A stretch of DNA of 64,000 bases, taken from positions 434,001 to 498,000 of the forward strand of contig JAJIRX010000829.1 of assembly GCA_023853785.1 (NCBI GenBank), given 5' to 3'. The translations under genes and the position numbers were made by a program. The DNA comes from Psilocybe azurescens. Taxonomy: Eukaryota > Basidiomycota > Agaricomycetes > Agaricales > Agrocybaceae. Shown piece by piece: positions 12,035 to 23,859 of the stretch; the first letter of the stretch is position 1; the number at the start of each line of letters is the position of its first letter. Below the pieces are notes generated by a model. The model was not told the DNA's origin, did no database searches, and saw nothing but the letters and a program-made list of their open reading frames with translations.

Positions 12035-13498
12035 TCACTTAATAAACACCCAATGCTCGCTCGGCGGTCCGCCCTGCTCTTTCAGCATGTTCACCGCGAT
12101 CTTGGCGCTATTCAGCAGCGGGCCCTCTGGCTGTGTTGTACTCCCGTCGTCGGCTTTTTGCTCCTCATCGAGGCCGAGCCCCGCGACTTTGAGGATCTTG
12201 CGCACGCCCTGGTCGGTGCGCACGACGTGCCCTCGCGCGCCTCTTCGCGCCACCACTCGGAGGCGCGGGCGTGCAGCGACGGTGACGGCGACTGTGCTTG
12301 TACTTGTGCTTGCGAAGGTGACGACGAATTTGAAGCCGCCGCGTCGTCTGTCTCTTGAGAGCGCATAATGGCCGCGTGCGAGTACTTGAGCAGGTGCAGC
12401 GTCGGGACGAGGTGGCCCAGCGTCTTCAGCGTCATGTTCGAGATCTGGGTGAGCGTGACGCCGTCCGGGAGCGTCATCGCGGGCTGGCCCTGCAGCTGGA
12501 AGCGCGAGGGCGGGAGATTGGCGACGTCGGGCGCGGGGATGAAGGCGCCGAGGAAGGGGACGCGGTGTAGCTCTAGGTAGGGAAGGACGGTGGTGAGGAG
12601 GGGCAGGAGAAGGAAGAGCGCGTGCCGGATTTGGACGAAGGTGTCGTGCCACTGTATTGGGAAAGCGGCATGTTAGTTTTAGGAGTTGGATTTAATCCTG
12701 GTGAGGAAGGAAGGAGGAAGGGTGGGTGGAAGGATAGACGTACCATTGTTGCGGGTATTTCGGATCCTCGTGGTGGGATTAGGACTGGGACGGTAAGAAC
12801 CCAATAGGCTTCTGCCAATATAGATGCGAGGAGGACACCGAGTCCGACGGGTCTGAAATGTGCCGTAGGTGATTTCGGGAGCGTCAGGAACTACATTGAA
12901 TGAAGTTGTCAGTCAGAATTGTTGAACGTGAAGCGAAATAGGATGATGATACACACCCCAACGAAAGCAATTTCGCGGACATATTCAAGCAAAGCAGAAG
13001 GGAAACCATATAGCGCAAAGTCATCGAATGATTGACAGTACGAGCAAGTAGTAAGCACATCGTGTCCAAACCTGTGCGACGCGTTTAAGTCAGCGCTTCA
13101 GTCACCACACCGCGCCTCAACACAATCTGAACAATAAAAAAGAACATACCTGATATACAGCGACCTCAAATCCATCAACCCAAGCCTCTTTAACAAGGTA
13201 TCCAAATGCGGCGGAATATGCTCCTCGCTCCCAAACCTCTCTGCCAACTTCGCGCGCAACAGCTCCGGTGCAGCAGTCAGTGGCACTCCAAGCTCCTTGA
13301 AGATGTTCTGGGAGGGGCCACTAGCAAGCAATGAAGCATGTATAGTGTATGCGCTAGTATGGCTGTGGAGATGAGCTGCTCTATCCTTGTTTTCGTCCTC
13401 ACTTCAGAGAAGGGCGAGAAGGTACGGTATAGCCATGGTGTGGCAATCACCAAGCAAATTGCGACAAAGGTGTCGAGCGACAGCTGCGGGAGTTCCAT
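12035..13498 (-). CDS. Conserved-looking fungal multi-pass membrane protein, function unknown
   Basis: I do not recognise a named family. The ATG at 13498 starts MELPQLSLDTFVAIC, followed by a hydrophobic segment. A second follows around ILAHTLYMLHCLLV, then exons with NIFKELGVPLTAAPELLRAK, RLGLMDLRSLYI, two more hydrophobic stretches (VGLGVLLASILAEAYWVL; HALFLLLPLLTTVLPYLEL), a soluble Ser/Gln-rich part with SEWWREEAREG, and the C-terminus SEHWVFIK. An ER or Golgi location is inferred from the membrane segments. Two frame breaks lie in homopolymers: near GGG/CCC at 13310-13312 (before NIFKEL) and near CCC at 12230-12232 (after WWREEAREG). Each needs one extra base. Strong sense on both sides argues for miscalls rather than decay. 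A long Arg/Pro-rich reading of the last exon in another frame is a GC-rich shadow. Confidence 0.75.
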
Positions 13499-13706
13499 GG
13501 TAGACAAGAAACCAGACGGAAACACGGTTGAGATTTCCAAAAGAATAGGACACGTTGACAGCTTTTAGGATGTCGTGTCCCTGTCAAAAATCATGAGTGC
13601 CTTGGAGTAGTTTGAGTCAAGCCAAGTGAAGGCTAGAATGACAGAATTCGGTTCAAATTACATAAAAGAATGTGATGGACGTGGGAGCACCCAAGACTAA
13701 CAAAAA

Positions 13707-13791
13707 TGGTCCAATCCAGGATCGAACTGGAGACCTTCTGTGTCCCTTAACAAATGTAAGACAGAAATCATAACCACTAGACCATTGGACC
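13707..13791 (-). tRNA. tRNA-Val (TAC), intron-containing, left copy
   Basis: On the minus strand it has an acceptor GGTCCAA/TTGGACC with discriminator A, a D arm with AGTGGTTA, an anticodon stem TCTGT/ACAGA with loop C-T-TAC-A, a 12-nt intron after position 37, and a T arm TCCAG-TTCGATC-CTGGA. The 5' half resembles yeast tRNA-Val(UAC). It is identical, intron included, to the + strand copy at 13899-13983. Confidence 0.92.
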
Positions 13792-13898
13792 GATGACAGA
13801 ACTGTGCAGCAATAATGATGGATCTAGAGGCAGCCCAGAAAGGACATAAATTTGATTGGGCGCGGAAGCGCTGGAGCCTGCTAATACGTCCATTCGTT

Positions 13899-13983
13899 GG
13901 TCCAATGGTCTAGTGGTTATGATTTCTGTCTTACATTTGTTAAGGGACACAGAAGGTCTCCAGTTCGATCCTGGATTGGACCA
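13899..13983 (+). tRNA. tRNA-Val (TAC), intron-containing, right copy
   Basis: This is the exact reverse-complement partner of the 13707-13791 gene, with all 85 bases identical including the 12-nt intron. It has the same acceptor, TAC anticodon and T arm, and is followed by a T6 run that could terminate RNA polymerase III. The pair is transcribed divergently from a 107-bp spacer. Confidence 0.92.
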
Positions 13984-14760
13984 TTTTTTGCCAAATTCAT
14001 GCGCGATTGCTCTATCTTGAATTATCGTTTTGACTACGAAAATCTGGCCCGACTTCCTATGCTGGGCCACCTCCTAACAAACCACGACTGGTCCTAACAT
14101 CCAGATCCAACTTCTTACACCGAGTGAAATGGAGTATATTTGACGGGGAAACCGTCTTCACATTTCTACTGCATTTGCTGCCTGAAACTCCTTCAAGATG
14201 GGCCAGATTTTCACCCAAAAGGGGCAAATTTTGATGTTGCAATCTTATTTACATCTATTTTACTTACTAGTGGTATTGATGCGTCTATGTGTATTGCAGG
14301 AGATTGCAGGAGTATCATCTGATCATTTTCAGAAAGTAATGAGAAGGTCACTGAGAGACGGGGATCAGCATTCTGCTTAAGAATAGATGCTGTGGTATTA
14401 TCTATTCTTAGACTTCGCTGGATAAGCTCGACGCAGGTGGAAATGTCATGTATTTAGTGAAATGGAGCCTTTCCATTCCTATCCATAAGATGCCACTCAT
14501 TTTGTATATTTACAAGTGTACGCCTCATGTGACAGCAAACTAGGACAGGAATGTCGAGCCTATGTCTAGTATGGCTGAGAACCTTTTCGTTCAGAGATAC
14601 TAATAATAGCAGCCTTTTGCTTGAATAGAAGATGCTCCTCTAGTTCTACCCGACTTCAACCATGCTACCTCTGAATTGTTATGGTGTTTGCCATTACATG
14701 CGGTTTTCTGTACAAATACATCTTCCTGCGAAAGATAAAACTGTTGAATCTATGGTGCAA
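13984..14760. other. Intergenic, nothing recognised
   Basis: Short open frames only. No exon, RNA or repeat could be supported between the tRNA-Val gene and the P450 remnants. Confidence 0.45.
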
Positions 14761-15109
14761 TTATCAGTTAGTGTTCCCACATTCTCCAATTTGAGTATAC
14801 TGATTTGAATTTAGAATGACGAGATCACGCACAATCCGTGTCATGCTTTGGAAAACGCCCTCAAGCAGTATGGGAACATAATCAAAGTGCCTCGTCGAGG
14901 CAGAGTGAGCCGCTACAGAAAATATGCTCTCGTCTAGACATGTTGGCACTCTCATCCTTCCTGTGAACTTTGTTCTATAGATGGAATACATTGTTGCTTA
15001 TTTATTTTGATTTCAATAATTACACTCGTCCCGAGAAAGCGTGTATTTCCCTCGCAGCTTCAACATAAGAAGTGAGCCGCATTCTTGCATGACTTTACAC
15101 GAATTGGGC

Positions 15110-15245
15110 ATTTATATCATCTCAAGCTTTCGGTGCTGTTCTCTTATGCACAGCGTTATAGAAATCTGGAGATTGGACGAATAGGTATTCTCGACCGACT
15201 TTGGATGTTGTGTCTTCTCCTCGGGCAAGTGCTATACTGAGCATC
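15110..15245 (+). pseudogene. Decayed cytochrome P450 fragment (second copy)
   Basis: This stretch aligns by eye with about 15950-16075 in the P450 gene downstream. Both share ATATCATC.CAAGC, a middle block ending GCGAATA or ACGAATA, and TTCTCGACCGACT followed by TGGAT. The surrounding frames are closed, so it appears to be a leftover of a local duplication rather than an exon of the main copy. Confidence 0.6.
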
Positions 15246-15559
15246 AACTCTCTGCTACAGCGCCTCTGATACTTGATTGACGCAGACAGCTGGTTTACAA
15301 CGAGATTATAGGAAAAATAGAAGCTACCATATACAAAAATGTGTCATCCTTCCATTTATTCTTGACCCCCAACGGACTCGGGACAACTTCTCTAGTCTCG
15401 CCTGTCTTTTATAAAGTAATTGGACAGCTAAAGGACAACGTATGCAGAACTTCTCCACCGCTCTCCGTGGACACCACAGAAATGGTACATCAAATTGTGT
15501 CGGAAGCCATGCTGACGCTTATAATGGGAATGGCCGATAAATGACGAGTCTATTCCTTT

Positions 15560-16923
15560 GTGAAATACAAGCTTACCAGAATGGATAACAGGAATATACG
15601 TCGGACCAGAACATCAAATCAAATCATCACATCTCCAGGGGAGGTTACGGCTTTGGCGGATTTTTTGATAACACCTGCCCATGGGCATGCTCATTTCCAA
15701 CGACATGCAGAATCGGTAACCGGTGAGTGTTTGCTCACTATATCAATTTCTACTGACTAATTGTGTTCAGGATAAAAGTTATGTGCTTCTTTATTCCATA
15801 CTACTTCTTTGGCATTGGGTGTCAAGCTTATAGAGGGCTATCGCAAATGGGAAATGATGTCAGGGCCGGAAATGAAAAGGATGGTGATGTAAGTCCGCAT
15901 TTGTACCTAGCACGGCTTTATCCGTCTGACGATGGGCGCTTATACTCATATCATCCCAAGCAACCTGTGATATTCTGTTTTTCCCAACGTTACGTCGATC
16001 CAGATACCAAGCGAATAAGTGTTCTCGACCGACTATGGATCATGGGCCTCTTGCTTGGGTATGTCTTGTTCATCATGCTTAATCTGCGCAACAAGAACGT
16101 GGCCACTGACATCATATAATTGTTGATTTTCGCATCAGTTCACCAAACGTACAGCGGTGGGATAGCCTATCAGACCACCCATGCCCACCATTTGACTGAC
16201 TACTTTTTCCTATTCGTTTAGCGCTATTGTCATGATATGGGTCATTCTGGAAATAGCAAAACGACCCGAGCAAGTCCCCGGGCTCAGAGAAGAGATCCTT
16301 CCGGAAACGTGCAGTGATGGCTCTCAGCGCTTAACCTACGCATCAGTGTGCAACGCACAACGCCTCGGCTCGTTCATCCGCGAAGTGATGCGGATGAAAG
16401 GTGATACTTTGAGCACCATACGTTTATCAGTGCGAGATGTTAAACTGGGGGATATGATGTACCAGCAGGTATGTTTTCTCCGTGTCGAACTTGGATTGTT
16501 AGAAGTGCTTCCCATTAACGAGTTTTTAGGTTCATATGTGATCCCCCTGGCTTCTCTATCGTACAGAAGCCAGGAGTATCGTGATGCCGAAGAGTTTGGC
16601 GCAGATCGCTGGGTCGATACTGGGAAGCCTGCCATGATGACGGGCCCGGGTTATTGGCCCTTCGGACTAGGGCGATTGGCCCATCCTGGACGAAGTCTTG
16701 CAGTATCCGGTAGGCCCATTCAAAAGATAACAGACAGAACGATACTTGCGGGAGTATATTTTGGACAGAGATTAAATTGGCTATTTTGCTCTTGATAGAT
16801 CATTTCACGCTTACCCTGGTTGGAGGTGACTATGAAGTTTTGGATCCACTCAATGTTGTATCTGTGGCTCCTCGCGGCCAAATCATGTTTGTTCCTTTTG
16901 AGAAGAGTAAAATTTCTCACTAA
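15560..16923 (+). pseudogene. Cytochrome P450 monooxygenase, degenerate (haem Cys replaced by His)
   Basis: Conserved P450 blocks occur in order, in exon-like pieces. They are YRKWEMMSGPEMKRM near 15835, a DPDTKRISVLDRLWIMGLLLG exon near 16000, and the end of the I helix with EIAKRPEQVPGLREEIL from 16232. The K-helix ExxR is present as FIREVMRMK, then TLSTIRLSVRDVKLG, SYVIPLASLSYRS.EYRDAEEF and RWVDTGKPAM. The haem loop reads PFGLGRLAHPGRSLAVS, and the C-terminus TLVGGDYEVLDPLN ... MFVPFEK ends at 16921-16923. The haem loop should be FGxGxxxCxG; the Cys codon is CAT (His) and the usual Trp is Leu. Cys to His needs two base changes, so it is not a single miscall. No convincing N-terminal membrane anchor or start was found. 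The gene is probably inactive as a P450. Confidence 0.8.
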
Positions 16924-18590
16924 GCACTAAGTAAAGCTCGCGGGTTGGATTAGATCAAATTTTGTACTTTTTGTGTAAATCAGGGATGGAAGATTTGTGA
17001 TTTCCAGAACGTTATAAAGTTGTTTTGATCAGATGCACTACCCTGAATATCTCCTTAGACTAGTGCATATGAGACGTGGTAGGTGTCGCATTAAGTATAT
17101 AGAAATGCTCTGACATTGCTTGCTCTCACGTCGATCGAAGTACCTAGCCTTCCATTGCTTCTGTAAGTTTTCCAGGCTCAAACTGGCAAGGGACTTCTCT
17201 TAGAATGCTCTGTCAGCCCGACATGTACTAGCTTCAGACTGGCAGAGGCCCCGCTTGTCTTCTCCCACTTTGTTATGCGGGCGCAAAATTGATTTCTTTT
17301 TCTGCAACGATCTTTAACATCTGCGAAGATGTTACAGATTTGCTCAAACACAGAATAATAACCTATCAGCTGTCTATTCAACTGCTTGGGTCCCGGAGGT
17401 AGTTGAGGTCGCCCTATTCATATTCTCGTCTAACGTGTTTTTATGTGTCATTACAAGGACTTTGTTGAGTCATATTCTCACAGAATTGCCTAGGAGACAC
17501 CGTTGTCGTATGCATTACATGACGTCCTTGCAGCTGCCATTCATCCATTCGGAATAGAGAATGCAATGTATGTTGAAAACCGAGCCTCAGCCAATATTTG
17601 ATCCTTGATATGCAGTACCACTCTCTACAGGGGGAAGAGTCCGATATTACAGAAGACGGATAGGTTTGAAGAGCCCGGCTGGGACGGGGATCAGAAGCTG
17701 GCCACGTTCCCCGTTAATGGTGGGATCGATCAACGGATACCAGAGTCCGTCACAGCCAGCTGCTTGCTCCGACTACGCTCGCCTACTGCATTGCATTGAA
17801 CGCAATATTTGTAACAATCGTTTGTTTCGCATCTGCTTAATCCATCTCCCACCAACGTATGTATCATGATGACTGTTCTTAGATATTCATGAGGGAGATC
17901 AAAAGTTGATAAGTAAGATGATTGAGGTTGAAACTGTAAAACCTGTTGATTATTGTGCTCTTCATCGTTGATGTTCTTAGTGAATATCAATCCCATAGAA
18001 GTGAATGCATCATTTCATTACTGAAGGACCTGCAAGTTCATAACGTCATTGAACATCTAAACCATTTCCTAAGGACATCCAAACTCCGTTCTGACTGAAA
18101 TGGTCCGCTTTGCTCCCCAAATACAAGAAAAGAAGTCCTCCGTGGGTAAAGACGTCTTAAATAAGGTGAAATTGGAAGGAAATATAATTATAGGGTATGT
18201 GATTCTATCTTTTTCTCGTTATATTTGACTCGTATCGCATTGCTTTTGCAGGTGATGAAATGATGAGGTTGCCTTTACGGGCGTACGTGCCTGGGAGACT
18301 TTACTTTATGCGGCTGTTGTGTGCCGGGTCTGTGAGCTGAGTTATTGTTGCTTTACCGTTCCCCCCACGAAAGTGGACGAATGCTGACTACGACGCCTTT
18401 TTGTTCTTCACTGTTGTAATCCGCCGAAAGTTTCCTCCATTTCCCTCGCTCTCCTGCCCGTGGAGGATCTTCAGTTGGCTGCAGTAAGCTCACTATTTGA
18501 ACATCGACAGCGTGGTTGTCCTCGTGGTGCAATTGAGGCCCAATTTCAACCTCTATCGCCCTTGATACCTCCTTCTTTGCTGAAGTCGAA
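16924..18590. other. Intergenic, nothing recognised
   Basis: No supported exon. The last few hundred bases presumably include the promoter of the surface-protein gene that starts at 18591. Confidence 0.45.
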
Positions 18591-20216
18591 ATGAGTGAGT
18601 TGTCTTCAATTTCTTCTTATGATGGATGTGAAAATGTCCCGTGGCTTTCTAACCAATAACTCCTTGAAAACAGGCCTGACCCTACCACCGAACTTGGTCT
18701 TCCAGGGTGTCCAACCCATCACTTGCGAGCCCTTGGTCATTTCATGGGTCTCGAATGGCTTCCAAAACCCAATCGATCTAACTGTATCCAACAATAACGT
18801 TGCACAAGATGGTCCTGTGCCACCTTTAACGTCGTCCACGAGCTCAAGACGTCCCAACACATTCTCAAACGATCGGCGTGCGTTGCCCACAGGAGTAAAT
18901 GATCCAATCCCTTCTGTGAATGCCCAGATTGCACAGGGTGTCGATCCGAACTCACTGTCCTATACTTGGCCATCCGTTAACGTCTCACAGGGATGGTACG
19001 TCTTCGAAGCGAACATTCCGGACCAGGACTTCACTTCTACGTCGTCGCCAATTTTTGTTCACAAAGGAGACGATACTTCATGTTTAGTCAGCACAACTAC
19101 ATCTAGTACCACTTCTAGTGCGTCGTCAACTGGGAGTGCTTTGAGCTCTCCTTCTTCTACAACCTCCGACCTCCCCATCGTCGGCGCGTCATCACATACG
19201 AGCGTGGGTACCATTGTTGGAGTCAGCGTCGCCGCAGTAGCTCTCATCGGAATGGTTCTTACGGCCTGGCTATGCCTTCTCCGTAGGGGAAGAAAGGCCA
19301 GTGTTCTCGGGGCGGCCAGGCTGCCAGTGGCCGTTGGAATGGTTTAAGCTCTGTTGACTCCAGAGCGCTGACAAATAACAAGCCTTCGTCCCGACATCAA
19401 GGGCGCGGTGGATCAGTAGGAACCATTCCCGTTGGGGGATCAGAAGAAGCAGTTGGAGCTGAGAAAACATCAGTCTACTCCAAGAACCCTTTCGAAGGTT
19501 CAGGTGTGGCTCTTTCGACATTGCCTGTTCTGCAACAACAACAGACCACGAGAACGAAGATCGCTTCTAGGTCATATTCGGCTTCGTCCTCGACTTCAAA
19601 TGTATTCTCCACAAATGAATACGTATCGGCACCACCGGGGAGAAGGCCGTCTGTTCAAGACTCGATAGGCAGACGATCAATCGACTCCTCCAACACTTAC
19701 CCTCCGACTTCGCCCACTTCACCTCACGGAAGGAGCTCGAGTCAGTTTACTCCAGCAACGAGCCTCTCTCGATCGCAGTCGATGAACACTCACCAGGCAT
19801 CCCCTTCTCAATCAACGACATCTCACGCCCTCTTGTACCAGTCACAACAGCCATCAGCCCCATCTCCAACACCACAATCTGATCCCAGCAGCCCAGTTAG
19901 CCCAAGCAGCGATGCCACAAAGCAAGCCAGAAGGCAATCAATTGGGGGCCGAAAACGCAAACCTGTCCCAGCTTATGACCCCAGTGAAGACCCTATTTCA
20001 CCGTCTCTTGCCCCATCGCCTATACCACCGCCCTCGCCCAGTCCAGATCACCATATGAATGCAAGCAGTGGGAGCCATTACACCAGGCGCAACCATGCCG
20101 GTCAGGACTCCAGCCAACCCCAGCTGGTTCACAAGAGCAGCTTCGGCCCTGGCGGTGTGGAAGGAAAACCTTTGCACTACCTCATTCCCGACATGCCGAT
20201 GCCTGTGCAAGATTGA
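18591..20216 (+). CDS. Ser/Thr-rich single-pass membrane (cell-surface type) protein
   Basis: The first exon is only ATG plus one base, followed by a GTGAGT intron ending ...AAAACAG. The product then starts MSLTLPPNLVFQG, with ITCEPLVISW in an Ig-like beta segment that continues to DDTSCLV. A Ser/Thr-rich stalk of about 45 residues follows, then a membrane helix with SVGTIVGVSVAAVALIG and a basic stop-transfer RRGRK. A cytoplasmic tail of about 300 residues is Ser/Pro/Gln-rich and low in complexity, ending DMPMPVQD at 20216. The design matches basidiomycete surface or sensor-like proteins; the ligand is unknown. One break near the G4 run at 19309-19312 needs one added base to connect the helix-side exon to the tail. 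The frame is open on both sides, so it is treated as a miscall. No classical signal peptide precedes the ectodomain. Confidence 0.75.
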
Positions 20217-23200
20217 ACTGTACCGTTTATCTCTTGCTGACTCCGGAGTCAGATCCGCCGTTCAAAAACATATGATTTCGTGTGTCCCATTTTCCTCTGG
20301 AACACAGAGCCAACAGTCTCGCCTCAGCATCTTTTTTGGAACCTTCTCCAAACCTTCTCAGCACACTTTATGTTGTAATCACAGACTATTCTTCGACTAT
20401 TTTGACGACCTCATGTTGTATCTCGTTATTTCCTTACGTACTTACTTATCTCTTTATCTGCTTGACGCTGACAACGATCATAATACACCAAAAATCCCTA
20501 TTCCATTTCTGTGGTACCACCTGTTTTCAAGATATAATCTGCATTACTCACACACGGGCACCGGCCAGCGGTGAATCGAACCCAGTGAATCGCTACTTCC
20601 AGTGCTTTTTCAAGTCAAAATAGTGAAGTTGGACATACAAGTCGGCTCTTGGGATTTATCGTGCACGGTTACGGCAAATTTTGTCGGTTTCCATCACGTC
20701 GCACCATAGTCTAATCGGCAGATTTCTTCCTTATCTTTCGACCCTCAACCGTCGGGCACATAAATATTCAGAGCATTCCCGAAGTCCACGCTCTATTTCT
20801 TGCCTTCTCCGAGCTGCCTACTGTTCACGTCTACCAGCGCTTTGAGGAGACGGTCAAGATGATTCAGTGGATACTGTGGCAAAATCAGCATATATATGCT
20901 GGGGCCCTTGAGCGTGTCTCTGAATGTGACATCTATGTCCTGTACTATTCGGGCGCTGAATTCCTGAGAGGCCAAAATCGGGTCCAATAACGTCTGTGGC
21001 CATTGAAGACTGCGGAGGTGTCCGTCTTGTACGTTTATCCCTCAATGTCATGAGTGTTTAAATCAAAAGTGACACGGCGGTCCAACGCGGCAAAAGATGA
21101 TCGAATCCCACCGGACTCAATCGCTCGAGCATCGATCATGTGCATAACCAGTGGTTTAAACCCTTCACTGGATTCTCTCATGACAATGTTCAGCTATCGT
21201 TCGCGGTTTTTATCTTCCACGGCGCTGGTTGGCTGGATGGTCTGGCTTCTCCGATTACTTCGCTCTTGAAGGGGCTAAATAAAGCATCGAATATTTATCC
21301 TCGAGCCTCAAGTGCATGCTACTTACGCTTGTGCCACGACGGTGTTTACCTACCCTGCTCCTAGGCGTCTGGACTCTGTGTTTTTTCAACCGGTCACTTG
21401 TGTCCAGGCTCGGAATTGTCTCGAACCCAGGGCTCACATTCATGTTGTAAGTAGAATCTGATGATCAGCTTAGGATCAATTGGTGTTTTCTTATCGTGTC
21501 TCGGTTATGTGGGTGGGGCAGTGAAGCTGACAGGATCCCTGAAATGTCTATCCCTTGTTCAAATCTATTTCCTTCATTTTCCTCCAGACGTACTGGACTC
21601 GGTGGGCAGTAAATTTACTCTATGAGAAGGGAATGTTAGGCATCCTTCGGTTTCGACGAGCGCATTCGAGGCTGCAGAAAAAAACTATCTTGTATTCCGT
21701 TCGTCTTCCGACAAAATCATTAGCGGTGCACCAACTGTGCCCCATGGCCCAGGACATGTGATCCTCTCATTGAAAGCACGCCTCGCAGAACTGGTACCCT
21801 AGCCTCGTTTTCGCGTTTCGCATAATTCTCCAGACTTCGAAAGTTACGTGCTGTCCATCTGAAACTCGTGGACTAGGCAGGAAGCACCTGACTACCTAGA
21901 GATGTTATTGCATGCAGGAATTTGCTGTCTAGGTAAGTGATTGTGATGCGTGGTGTTTCTCCTCGAAATATTAGGTCCCCTCGAAAAAGCTGGTGACATT
22001 CTTCTCGGTTACTGGTGCTTGGCGCAACTCCGATTCCTTCTGTGCGGCTTTTATCCACTTCTGTCTTTGACGTCGTTCTGTGACAAAATTATATCATTCA
22101 TTCCGCACTCTTCTGCCCTTTTCTGTCCAGGAACCCTGGGGTACTTAATGAAGGCCATGTGATGTTTAAGCCTCTTCGATAATTGATCATGAAGCACGAA
22201 GTCTTATTTGAAGGTATCCTACCCCAAGAAGTAGCAACACAGCATCACTGGGTTGAAACAGACTTCCTTTCTGTGAAATCATGATTCCGATAGGACTCGT
22301 AGCCTGATCGACTATTAAAAGGCTGGTGAGGAAATTGAAACCTGGTGTCCGCTATTCATCCGATTGGAAGGCCGAGTTTATAGCATCGCACGATTCGTGC
22401 TTTGGAGAGAGGTCGGATGACGTCCCGATGTCAGACCCGGCGGACATCTGCCTCCCTCTAATCTCAGTCCGAGGATACCTGACATCCATGTTTTGTCACA
22501 GGACATTTCTTCTGTCCTGTAGACCGCTGCGCAATCGATGGATTTTTGCGGGCTCTTCAGTTACTATCAAGGTCACTGGGTCAGATATCACGACCCCTCT
22601 TCTGTCCATCTGCCCATAATTGATCTTGGCTGGTCTGGATCGTAGTATGCCCATGTGTGACGGTTAGTCTGCACTTTGCACACTGCAACCGATCCCTCGC
22701 AAATCCTCTACTCCGCTCAATGCACTGATCATGATCTGTAGGTATGTATACGGCCTGGCGTTCTATCAGATGCCAATGGTATTAAATCCTTCATCTGAAG
22801 GACTCCATATTCATGTGACTCACATCTTTGGTTCCGACTAGCTGAAGTGTGCTATTCTATGGGCTGTTTTCATCTCCGGCTCGGATTTTCTATGAGCACC
22901 TCCTTGAAGGATCGACTACACTTACGGTAATACCAGTTGGATCGGGTGGTCGGTCATTAAATGGAAGACCTTTCCAGCGATCTCCTCAAGGTAAGTGTCA
23001 GCTCTTGTGTGAGAGTATCCGACCTCGCTCTTGGCCCAACAAATTGAAAAGGAGCTTTACCCAGATCGGCACCTTCTCAGGTCCAAGTGCTCGACCCAGT
23101 GACAGTCAAAAACGCCCTAGTGGGCTCATATGTATATGCTCGTGGTTAATTGGTTGCAAGAAGCTTGCTAGACAATTCTTGAGAACAGGCACATCACGCA

Positions 23201-23859
23201 CCCCAGACTAATGACCACTAGGACGGTGGACCACCGCTCTTGAATTAGCGTGATCATCTCTCTAAGATAGAAGTATGTTTACAGATACTTAAAACCCCTC
23301 CAAAACATAGGATCAGAAACGACTGTGGTATAGCTGAGCCTTACTTTTGCTAAGAATGGAACATATCCCGGCGGATTTTCCTTCTAATATTCAGCCTTTC
23401 CAGGCGGCAAAAAGGAAATTACACTACCTACTCAAAGCTCATGGTCCACGAAGAATGACGGCATGACGTTTCCTGTCAAAGTTCTTTGTGATAATCTTAA
23501 AATTATACCCTGAACTTCACAAATACACCCCCATCGACTATCCCGATGCATTGGATTCAACCCCAGAGTGGCAATTTTTTCTTCAATAGCTTAATTAAAG
23601 AGGTGCAGACATTCATCTGGGTCCATTCAACCACACTCAGCACCAACGTCCGACCCCTCCAAAGCAGAAGCAGAAGCTCTGAATTGGCTTCAACAGGAGA
23701 TTAGCTTTCTCGATTAATTTCTTTCATTCTAATATTAAACTGAATGACCGTGTACAATAGTTAAGATGATGGTATATATTGCTAAAATTAGTGTGTGAGT
23801 GAGGGATCCATCGTCACGCGCTGAGAGGTCTAAGATCATTTCAGGCAGCATGTAATGCA
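20217..23859. other. Long region without recognisable genes
   Basis: About 3.6 kb lies between the surface-protein gene and MRS2. Frames on both strands are short and closed, with no motif, RNA gene or clear repeat recognised by eye. A T-loop-like string near 20565-20600 lacks the rest of a tRNA. It could be a decayed element or long intergenic DNA. Confidence 0.45.

Noticed and set aside
11583..12368. + strand 261-codon open frame
   Set aside because: It crosses CT-rich 3' flank and the antisense of a real exon. It has no motif, no plausible start context, and an unusual Ser/Phe-rich then Arg-rich composition.
12035..12652. Long Arg/Pro/Ala-rich minus-strand open frame as a separate gene
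   Set aside because: Only its 3' third matches the membrane-protein reading. The rest is a shadow of the GC-rich exon in another frame, explained by one missing base near 12230.
20560..20605. tRNA-like T-loop string (TTCGATTC in complement)
   Set aside because: No matching acceptor, D arm or anticodon arm could be folded at the right distance.
22326..23211. Open frames near 22.3-23.2 kb as remnants of a retroelement polyprotein
   Set aside because: No reverse transcriptase, integrase or protease motif could be found in any frame.
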